DNA of 64,000 nucleotides, taken from Chionoecetes opilio (lineage: Eukaryota > Arthropoda > Malacostraca > Decapoda > Majidae). The DNA is taken from positions 65,497 to 129,496 of the forward strand of contig JACEEZ010006448.1 in NCBI GenBank assembly GCA_016584305.1, written 5' to 3'. Numbering within the stretch: the stretch's first letter is position 1; the number at the start of each line of letters is the position of its first letter. Below are positions 1-10,100 of the stretch, in pieces. A program made the position numbers and the translations under genes. Under the pieces are notes generated by a model. The model ran no database searches. It had not been told where the DNA came from and saw only the letters and a program-made list of their open reading frames with translations.

Positions 1-470
1 GGCGGAGGAGGTAATTAGAGCGGTTAGACATGGAAGTGAGGTCGGGGCTGAGGAGGATTATAACTTATTTGTAAGGAATATAATTGACGGACAGAAAAAA
101 AATATTCCTTATAGGGAAATAAGATCTAGAAAGAGTGATCCAAAATGGATGACCACTAATTTAAAACACAACATTGGAGTAAAAAGAAACATGTATTTAA
201 GGTTAAAGGCAGGATTGGTGAGCAAAGAACAGTATAATGTGATGGCGAGGACAGTGAAGAAATTAACTCCATCTAAGTAGCTAAGAACAGTTCTTAGCTA
301 GAGTAGCTAAGAACAATTATGAGATTAAAGTAGCAGGACAGGCGAAAAATTACCCAAAGGGGTTCTATCAGGTATATAAAACCAAGACAAGGGAATTAGT
401 CGGGCCGTTAAGGTCAGGACAGGGTGAGGTCTTAAATACGGATGAGCATATTTTTTTTTTTTTTTTTTTT

Positions 471-1681
471 ACATCTATGTCTATAGTGCGGGCAGGCAGT
501 GAGCTCCAGGGGTGTGATGGTAGGCCCTGGAGGCTCACTCGAGGGCTGTGATGGTTGGCCCTCGCCCGTAGTGGCGCAGGCAGGATTCTTATAGTGACGC
601 CTGTAATTCGAGAGAACTGGAACCCAAAATGCCAGGGGTCGCTGGCAGTTTTAATTCACTTTTGATAATAAGTTGGTCTACTGGAAAACAAAATATGGGT
701 TTATTCCACTGCACTTAAAACACATAAGTATATATTAAGAAACGATTTTCTTCTATATGTATATTGTATAGAAGCCTGATTCTGTAAAACATTGTATATA
801 ACCAAATAAAACCCAAGGTTATAGTTGAGGAGGCGAGGTAAATGCTACTCAATGATATTATATAGTCAATAACGAATGTTTAGAAGTTATCTATACCTAG
901 GCAGTCATATTTTCCTGTTATTATTGTGTATAAATCAGATAGAAAGCCTGGAAGTGCAATGAGTCGACGCGTGAAGTCGTAATGTTTTGATTCAATCTCC
1001 CCGCCACAATCTCCCCGCCCCCACTCCCCCGCCGCAACATTCGCCTCCACAATTATAACCTACATTGTCGCAGCAACAAGCCGATTTCGGCATTCTTTAT
1101 TCTTCGTTTTTCCAAGGCATTGCTTATTGTATTTTGACAAGCTTTTTGCCAGACGCAGCAGTACTGTCTTAGAAACAGTGTGAACATCGCCCAAATTTTA
1201 CATGCCACAAATATACATGTAAAAAATATATTAAGCTATGCTACTCGAGGCGAGTAATTTGCATTAATTGCTATTATAGAACGTTCCATCGTAATGCATG
1301 TCATCCATATAATTAGTAGAACTATAGTTTTGGTAATTCAGATGCGGTGCATCAAAGTTTATCGCGAAATTAATTTATAAAAATATTAGTCGCGGAGCCA
1401 AAAACAGTAGACCAACCTTTGAGTTAAAACTGCCACGACCACTGGCATTTCTCGAGTTTTAGATCATTGGAATTAGAGGCTCATGCCCCCCCTCCTGTGT
1501 CCTCCCATACACTCGCAGTCGAAGGTAGAGTTAATGGACAGGGCCATGTGTGTTTTCTTAGGCCACTCGATGGTTTCAGAAAGATTTTAAGTGATTTATG
1601 GGTCTCACTCGGGATCGAACTCGGGTCTTCGAGCAACAACCACCTCAGACGCTAAAACCCCTCTGCTACCGCCTCCCCTAA
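471..1681 (-). mobile_element. tRNA-derived SINE (SINE-1), split by a TIR element
   Basis: Reverse-strand copy of the commonest SINE in the window. The tRNA-like head lies at about 1600-1681 (its reverse complement contains the A-box-like AGCGGAGTGGTTAGCG type motif and a GTTCGATCC B box in better copies). The body runs down to about 1468 and resumes at about 625-480. A poly-T run at 450-471 is the poly-A tail of the reversed element. The interval 615-1460 is a separate insertion. Confidence 0.65.
615..1460. mobile_element. TIR element inserted in SINE-1
   Basis: Terminal inverted repeats: AATGCCAGGGGTCGCTGGCA near 628 and its imperfect inverse CTGCCACGACCACTGGCATT near 1430-1449. The flanks resemble one another (AATTCGAG left, AATTAGAG right) and match a continuous stretch of the SINE consensus, so an approximately 8-bp target duplication is plausible. 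No coding capacity is seen inside. Non-autonomous element of undetermined superfamily. Confidence 0.5.
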
Positions 1682-1854
1682 ACTGCATCTCTTGGGTTTT
1701 TACTTGGCATATCAAAGTTCACAAAAACCTCTTGTGTGAACATTTAAACAGAAAGTCGGCAAAAAAAAATAATGTATTTTCGGCATATTGAAGTTATAAC
1801 TGCATCTCTTTGCTTACACTCGGGATATCCTCAGTCGGGATAAAATTGTGTTTT

Positions 1855-2425
1855 TGTCCTTTTTGACCCTTTCCGCAGGCTCAGGCTCTTCAATTTATTC
1901 CCTTCCTGCGGGAGACCCCCTTGCGTGATGGAGCTGCCCCATTTCAAAAAGTACTGTATGATGTAATCCCAAAACACGTAAAAAGGGGGCCCAAAAGTAA
2001 AGCAAAGGTCAGGAACCAGGGGTTTTGGCTGTAGCTGCTGAGCCGGTTTTTTAGTTCCAAAGGGTTGTCTTTGGATACGAATTCCGTTTTTTGCGAAATT
2101 TAAAAAAAAAGTTGGTTTCTGCTTAAAAAACAAAACAAGTTGGTGGAGCCGAAAAAATAATCAAGCAAAACATTGCAAACAATATCACAAAGTAGTTAAC
2201 ACACATTTCAGCAAGGGTTATGGTTGGGATTCGTAATCCAAGACGGGGCTTGAACAAAACACGGCCAGCCTCGCGTGGTACCCCACCTTTGCTTTTTCTT
2301 TGCCCTATTTTCGGTTTTTGGGGTTTTCATCAACAGTCTGTATCAAAATGTCAGCTCCTCACGCAAGGGGTTTCCCGCAGGAAGGGAAATTTTAAATGAA
2401 AGCCTGCGGAAAAGGGGGGGAAAGT
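1855..2425. repeat. Foldback: ~75-bp imperfect inverted arms
   Basis: The stretch around 1870-1937 (containing TTCCCTTCCTGCGGGA) is repeated in reverse complement around 2352-2425 (TCCCGCAGGAAGGGAA), with about 415 bp between the arms. The region lies inside the block that interrupts LINE-A copy a. No gene is recognisable in 1690-2690. Confidence 0.5.
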
Positions 2426-4453
2426 GCTGGGGGAAGGAGGATGCAGGTGGTCCATGCGGCTATTTGTGCGAGTTTGATATCAAATCCAGACATTCTACCC
2501 GTTCATTGGTAAATGTAGTTTTTTGCTTTTTTCGAAATGTATTTACTTTTTTTTTTTTTTTTACACCCCTATCAAAGGGGCTGCATAACCGACCATTTAA
2601 AAACTCGGCAAGGGCAGAGCCCCTATCCGTGCCGAGTTATAAGGGGGTTTTTCGGGGGATGTGTAAAAATCTAAATGATTTTTTTTAAGGTTTTTTAAAT
2701 GAGGAGGAACACAGACGATACCGATAGTGAACAGATGTTCAAAGGAACAGAGGGGAAAATCAAAGATATTGTATAACTAGGGAAAGGTGGAAGAGGGTAT
2801 AGATAAATGAAGAAATTTTTAAATTTCCAGGACCAGATGAAGTGTATCCCAGGGGAAAATTTAAAAGGAAGCAAGGAGGTTGATTGAGTCGTTGTGACAT
2901 TTTAGGAAATCATTTAAGATAGGCGATTTTCCCATTATTTTGGGGGAAAGGAAATGTTGTTCCCATATTTTTAAAAAGGGAGACAGAGGACTAAAGTCAA
3001 ATTATCGACCCGTAAGTTAAAAGTCAGTGGTAGGTAAAAATTTTTGGAATTTTTATTGCAAAAAAAAATTAAAAGAAGCCTTAGAAAACATAGTTTGATC
3101 AATAATTCACAAACCCGGATCACCCAAAGGGTAGGTCATGTTCACCAATTTTTTTTGAGTTTTTTTAGGAAAGTTTTTTGAGCGGGGAGAAATGATAAGG
3201 ATTTTGTATAATATATCTGGACTTTTGTAAGGCTTTTACAAAGACCCCACGAAGACTTTAAAAAAGTTAAGGTATGGGAAAAGAGGGAAGGGGTTCTTCG
3301 TTGGATCGAGCTTGGCTAAGTAATAGGGAAAAAAGGGTTACAAAAGGTTTAAATTTTTAATGGGGGTGGGACAAGTGGGTTCCCAAAGGGTTGTTTTTGG
3401 GGCCCTTACTATTTTTGATTTACATCAACGACTTGGATAGTGGGATTAGCAGTGTATCACAAGTTTTCTGATGATCTAAGGTGGTAGGTTATTTTGGGAA
3501 AAGTTGATGTAAACATATTGCAGGGAGACTTAGATAAGCGTAATGGTGGGCAGTCATATGCAGATGGAATTTAATGTTGATAAGTGCAGCGTTATGAATG
3601 TTTGTAGAAGAACCCTGGTAATAGATACACATACGCAATGTATCGCTGAAAAAACAGAAGCTGAAAGAACTTGGAGTGAGGGTGAGCAGACCTCCGACCT
3701 AGGAAACAATGTATTGAGGCTGAAATAGAGCTAATATAGTGTTAGGAATTCATTAACGCAGAAGTGTTAAAAGTAAAGTGCGGAAGTTAGTCTAAAGCTT
3801 TATCTGGCTCTAGTCAGGGCTCACCTAGACTATGCGGTTCAGTTTTTGGATCTCCATATTACAGGATGGATATCGCCCGTGTTTAGAACATTGCAGAGAG
3901 GATGACCAATGATACAAGGGATGCGTAACTTTAGTTATGAGGGGAGATTTGAGTTATTAAAGTTAAACTCACTCGCGGAACGCAGATAATGGGTGATCTG
4001 ATAGAAGTTTTTGTAAGTGGTAAAGGGAGTTTATAAAGGAGGTATGTAAAGGTCTACGGCTTTTAACCATGTAGAACAAGAGTAATGGATTCCAAGCTGG
4101 AAGGGCGTAGATTTAGAAAGGAAATAGGGAAAAACTGGCTCACAAATAGGTGGTGAATGAATGGAATGGACTCAGTAGACAGGTAGTTAGTCGGAAGTCA
4201 TTAGGGAGCTTAAAGAGGGCTGGATAGGTTCATGGATGGGAATGAAAGGTGGGATGTAGGTAGTGTTAGGTGGACAGAACTACCACGTGTAGAGCTCGGC
4301 GGCCTCATTGTAGCTTCCTATTTTCTTATGTTCTTATATCGAAACCCCCCCACCCAAAAAAAAAACATGAAAAAATACATACAAAATACATAAAAAAAAT
4401 AACATGGCAGATGATATTTGTAGGGCCCATCATATCAAAACCAACCAGTATAC

Positions 4454-4455
<2 letters not shown>

Positions 4456-4489
<34 letters not shown>

Positions 4490-4492
4490 TTT

Positions 4493-4523
<31 letters not shown>

Positions 4524-4552
4524 GTTTTTTTTTTTTTTTTTTTTTTTTTTTT

Positions 4553-4583
<31 letters not shown>
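4456..4583. repeat. Long interrupted poly-T tract
   Basis: About 125 bp of T with single G or C interruptions, ending in a short AT repeat. It sits 60 bp upstream of a dynein exon. The K- and F-rich open frames across it are not genes. Confidence 0.9.
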
Positions 4584-4586
<3 letters not shown>

Positions 4587-4644
4587 TATATATTGGTGGG
4601 GAAAGTTTTTTTTTCTTCAAACATTTTACAATTTTGTTTTGCAG

Positions 4645-4802
4645 GTGGTGGGTGTGACAAGGAGTGTGACATCATGCCTGGCTTCATGCTGTACATCACC
4701 ACCAAGCTGCCCAACCCCGCCTACACCCCAGAGGTCTCGCCAAGACGGCCATCATTGCTTCAACTACTGTCACGGGCACGGCCTGGGAGGATCAGCTGTT
4801 AG
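4645..4802 (+). CDS. Dynein exon, AAA5 region (frameshifted)
   Basis: Acceptor TTTTGCAG and donor GTGAGC. One frame gives [18 protein letters not shown]; then the frame must change near 4653 and near 4737, and again before the final EDQLL. At least three small indels in 158 bp suggest either low-accuracy sequence or decay. Confidence 0.75.
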
Positions 4803-7095
4803 GTGAGCACTGGCAGCCTCAATGTATACTCTTATAGTAAACAACACAGGGCTGACTACTTTACGTCGCAGCCTCATGTAGCTCTTATATCAACATTATA
4901 TGAGCTGACTAACTATACCATAACTTGTATTTTTCCGTCACAGAGATGTTGAATGAAGCACCATTTGATTACACTTACCCTCGTTTTTTCCCGACCTCCT
5001 ATGCCCGGATATCGGATTGCCGGTCCAAATCCGAGGTCCGGGGACATATGTCCGAGTCCCTGACAATGCCTGATGATAATTATTTGTAGATCATCGAGAA
5101 TATTCGACTTTCGGCTAATTCGACTCAGGTCTCCCCCAATTAGTTTAAATTAGAGAGGGTTTACTGTATTGTTATTTATAACGTCAACAACAAATATCTT
5201 GAAGTAAACAATGGGTAGACCTTTTAAGTACCTCAGAGGAACTAAGTAAAGTTTAAGATAGAGTCATTGTGATAGATTTAGAGCCTATAGAACATTATGA
5301 TAGATTATAGAGCTATAGATAACATTATGATAGATTATAGAGCTATTAGATAACATTGTGATAGAGTATAGAGCTATAATTAACTTGTATAGAGTATAGA
5401 GCTATAGAGTATAACATTTGTGATAGAGTACATAGAGCTTAGACCCATTGTGATGGTGATGACTGAGAGCCCATTGTGATGAGTGATGACTGAGACGCAT
5501 TGTGATTGAGTGATGACTGAGACGCATTGTTGATGATGCTGACTGAGACGCATTGTGATGATGAATGACTGGAGACGCATTGTGATGAGTGATGACTGAG
5601 ACGCATTGTGATGATGATGACTGAGACTCATTGTGTGAGTGAATGACTGAGACGCATTGTGATGATGATACTGATATGCATTGTGATGAGTGATGACTGA
5701 GACGCATTGTGATGAGTGAAATTGACTGATATGCCTTGTGGGATTGAGTGGATGACTGAGACGCATTGTGATGAGTGATGACTGAGACCGCATTGTGATG
5801 ATGATGACTTCGACGCATTGTGATGAGTGATGAAGAGAACGCATTGTGAGGAGTGATGACTGAGAACGCATTGTGATGATTGATGAACTGAGACGCATTG
5901 TGATGAGTGGATGAACTTAGCGCATTGTGATGACTGAGAACGTATTGTGATGGTGATGACTGAGACGTATTGTGATGAGTGATGACTGCGACGCATGTTA
6001 TGACTGATGACTGAGACGTATGGTGATGAGTGATGACTGGACGTATTGTGATGAGAGATGACTGAGACGCATTGTGATGGGTGATGACTGAGACGCATTG
6101 TGATGAGTGATGACTGTAGACGTCATTGGTGATGAGTGATGACGGAGACGTATTGTGATGAGTGATGACTGAGACGCATTGTGATGAGTGATGACTGAGA
6201 TACGCATTGTGATGAGTGATGACTGAAACGCTTGTGATTGAGTGAGGAACTGCACAACAGGTCAGTGTTTATCAGGACTGAAGAAAAGTGACCCTGAATT
6301 GAAATGAGCGTGTGCACTCATTGCGATAGTGATGGACAACAGCGCATGATGAAGGACTGTAGGACAACCTACTGTTCCGCCTCACCTCAGTGCAGTCAGG
6401 GATACACCATATAACAGCTTGAAGAGTTACAGGATTCTCTCTCTCCTCTCCTCGTCGTCTCTCTCTCTCTCTCTCTCTTCTCCTCTCTCTCTCTTCAGTC
6501 ATCGTCCATCTCTCTCTCTCTCTCATCTCTCTCTTCTCCTCTCTCTCTCTCTCTCTCAATTCTCTCCTCTCCTCTCTCTCTCAATTATTAAAGTAATGAC
6601 TAATCTAGCCATGCCTATATCATATTTTGATGTCTTGTAGTCTGTTTTGTCTAATTGTGGTTTTAAAGTAATCGTCCAGACAATTCATCATTCCTGATTT
6701 ATGCAATCAAATTTAGCATTAATGAGTTATAATCGCAATATTGTCGTCACTTTTGCATCCATCAGAGCCGTTTTTTATAATCCGCAATCAAAATCGCAAA
6801 TTCCCCGAGCTTCCAAACGCCCCTCACGACAAGCAACGATGCGCCACGGCTCGGTTACGTCACCAAAGGAACACGCTGATCCGAGCACGTTAACACAAGA
6901 GATAATATAGTACTTGAAATTTTGTGTGTTTCTGATAGATTTTTTTTTGCAATATCCACATGCATGCATCCTTTATGGGTGCAGGCAAGCAGTGTGTGCC
7001 CTTTCTATCTCTCTCTCTCTCCTTCATTCTCCTTTCGCCTCTCTCCTCCTCCTCTCATCTCTCCTCTATCTCTCTCTCTCTCTCTCTCTCTCTTC

Positions 7096-7138
<43 letters not shown>

Positions 7139-10100
7139 TCCTTTTCCCTTCTCTCCTTAATTTTTTTTTCTCTTCGTGGAGGATAAGGGGGAGAAGGAAG
7201 AGGGGAAGGAAAAAGGGGGGAGATAGTTGGAAAAAAAAAGGAAGAGAGAGAGAGAGAGAGAAAAGAGAAGGAAGAAGGGAAAAGGGGGAAAGGAAAAGAA
7301 GGAGAGAGAAGGAAGAGGAAAATAAATGGAGGGGGGGGAAAAAACAAAATTCCGCGCGCTTTTTACAAAATCGTGTTTTTACGGAAATAGGCCTGGAAAT
7401 CAAATTTTTTTTGGTGGATTAGCTGTTTTGAATGTACATTCAACATAATTAGGCAACAAAAATGGGTCTGGACGATTACTTTAAGGAATATCTGGAAGTA
7501 TCAAAAGTCATTGTGAATTGCTGAAATAGGGACTTCTAATCATTGTAACTGAAAAATGACTCCAGATTCGTGTTCAGCATCCCCAAAACTGCTAGAACTA
7601 AATTTCCAAGCAAATCTAAATTTTTCAAAAAATATGGCAAATTTGCAATATTTTTTGTAAAATAGATTTGCTTGAAATTAAATCCTAGCAGTTTTGGGCA
7701 TGCTGATCACGAATCGGGTAATTTTTCCGTTTCAATAATTAGAAGTCCCTATTTCAGCCAATTCACAATGACATGATACGTCCAGATATTCCTTAAAAAT
7801 CACAAATTTGACAAAACTTACTACAAGACATAACAATATGATAGGCATTGCTACATTAATCATTACTTCAATACAATGATCAGTATTAATATTTTCAGTA
7901 TTAGTAATATTATTATTAATCCCTTTTTGAGCCACCCATGCGATTGTCAAAGTACTTATAAAAACCTAGGAATACTATAGCATCCTGGGGGTTTTTCCCA
8001 ACATTAATCTTTTTTTCCCTCTCTCTCTCAATTACTCAATCAGTGGTATGTAATTGTAGGATGCATCTTATTGTTCCCTTTTTATGCAGTGTGAGAGTGG
8101 AGGCTACTTGTGTTATGCAGTGTGAGAGTGGAGGTTACTTGTGTTATGCAGTGTGAGAGTGGAGGCTACTTGTGTTATGCAGTGTGAGAGTGGAGGCTAC
8201 TTGTGTTATGCAGTGTGAGAGTGGAGGCTACTTGTGTTATGCAGTGTGAGAGTGGAGGCTACTTGTGTTATGCAGTGTGAGAGTGGAGGCTACTTGTGTT
8301 ATGCAGTGTGAGAGTGGAGGTTACTTGTGTTATGCAGTGTGAGAGTGGAGGTTACTTGTGTTATGCAGTGTGAGAGTGGAGGCTACTTGTGTTATGCAGT
8401 GTGAGAGTTGAGGCTACTTGTGTTATGCAGTGTGAGAGTGGAGGCTACTTGTGTTATGCAGTGTGAGAGTGGAGGCTACTTGTGTTATGCAGTGTGAGAG
8501 TGGAGGATACTTGTGTTATGTTAATGTTATAATAATAATGTTAATGTTACGGCTTTTAACCAGGGTAGAACAAGAAGTAACGGATTCAAGCTGGAAAAAC
8601 GTATATATATATATAGATTTAGAAAGGAAATAGTGAAAAACTGGTTCACAAATAGGGTGGTGAATGAATGGAATGGTCTCAGTAGACAGGTAGTTAGTGC
8701 AGAGTCATTAGGGAGCTTTAAAGAGGAGCTGGATAGGTTCATGGATGGGGATGAAAGGTGGATATAGGTAGTGTTAGGTGACAGGAACTACCACGTGTAG
8801 TAGGGTACACCGTATAACAAAAAAAAAAAAATTCTCAACTTTGGCATGCCAATTTCCTATGTAAAATGGAATTCTAGACGATTTTATCTGTTTCAATTTT
8901 TGCATTTGAGCAATTCTTACTATGCAAGATCGCACTTTTATATTGCACCCTTATCGAATAATGCTTAAATGAGTTCGCAGTGTCCGGTTGGTCCTGTTTA
9001 TTGCGTCATGCACCAATATGAGTTCCAAATGACTAGCGTGGTAAGCTCTTTCTGATCAGTTGGTTCATCAGGCACTACATCACAGTGTCACAGCCTCTAC
9101 GTTGGCCTAGAACGTGTCCATCATGTCCTTCTTAGACCTGAAGCAGGCAGGGCATGGTCTCCCGGTGGTGGGCCCGAGCCCGGATGAACCCGTCTCTGGC
9201 CTGCTGCTCCACCACTGCTGCCGCAGCCTCTGTCACCTGCTTCACGACTCTTTCGGTGCTCTGAGTGTGGATAGAGAACTCCGGAACCTCGTACGGCTTG
9301 ACCAGGATCTCCTGGATCTGATCCCCGGACAGTGAACAGGTGAATGCCGGCTCGTGCACCTGGCCAGGCTGCCAGCTGATCAGTTTCTGCAAGCTGGTGG
9401 CTGACAAGTTCAGCTTGGGTGTGATGCGAGGTCTTACACTGGTGTCTCCATACTCCTCGCCAGCCCTAAGCTTAAAAATCTGGGTCACGGCGAACCTGCG
9501 GTCGTCCTCACTCTGACTCGCCATCAGCGAGAGGAGGACACATTCTGAGTGTGCGAACCATGCTCTTGTCCACACGTAGAAGGTCACAGCTGTTTGGACC
9601 TTCTTAGGCTGCGACCTCATCACTCTGAGCTGCGTGAGGATGTGCTTGGGGCCGTCCTCTAGTCTGTGGTGAACCTTGATGTCGTAGTAGAGTTTGAAGT
9701 ACACCTGCAGGCAGTACTTGACTAGGATTTCCAGGGTATTCAGTTCTTTGCCAGTCAGTCCATGCTTTCTGGTCCACATGTACACGAGCGACTGGGCTGT
9801 GGTGAGCCATCTGGAGTGGGATACCTTGCCACACTTGATCTCCTGCAGCTCGGACGGGAGAACGCCCCGCTTCACAGCCTGGACCAGCTGGTAGGAGACC
9901 TGTTTGGGTCAGTGGACATGTTGACCAGGATATACTCCGGTATCTCCGTGAGATCTTCACCGCCTGGCACTCCTTTGAACTTTGCGTTGTACTGCATCTC
10001 ATTCACGCTGGACAGCAGACTGCACACTGGACCCGTGAAGCCAGTGTCAGATGAGGTAGGCCCGTCGATGCTGGTGATAAGGTGGCGCAGGGGCAACTCG

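Larger units (their letters stand above)
1..4340 (+). mobile_element. LINE-A copy a: decayed non-LTR retrotransposon, interrupted
   Basis: Decayed reverse-transcriptase ORF on the + strand. Positions 1-445 and about 2700-4340 read, with many frame changes, as RT-type protein: a GPDEVYPRG-like block near 2830, a SNYRP block near 3000, an INDLDSG block near 3425, MEFNVDKCSVM near 3565, and a C-terminal tail followed by the 3' UTR motif shared with six other copies in this window. The 3' end reads GTAGCTTCCT then TTATGTTCTTAT. The block from about 446 to 2690 is later insertions. Homopolymer runs are inflated throughout, so part of the decay may be sequence error. The conserved C-terminal block ([13 protein letters not shown] in better copies) suggests a CR1/L2/Jockey-like clade. 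The clade is inferred. Confidence 0.7.

Noticed and set aside
4270..4806. Open frame of 178 residues with poly-Phe before dynein sequence
   Set aside because: Runs through the poly-T tract in intron and crosses the acceptor at 4644; not a coding start.
5380..6255. Long overlapping - strand open frames rich in [15 protein letters not shown] repeats
   Set aside because: They are translations of the 26-bp minisatellite. Frames break at each indel and no splice or domain context exists.
6272..7422. Ser/Leu-rich and Arg/Glu-rich open frames
   Set aside because: Translations of CT/GA dinucleotide tracts.
8085..8518. Evenly spaced near-identical repeats, CRISPR-like at first sight
   Set aside because: Direct 31-bp tandem units with no spacers, in a eukaryotic intron; a minisatellite. 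The same holds for 36894-37497 and 61733-62100.
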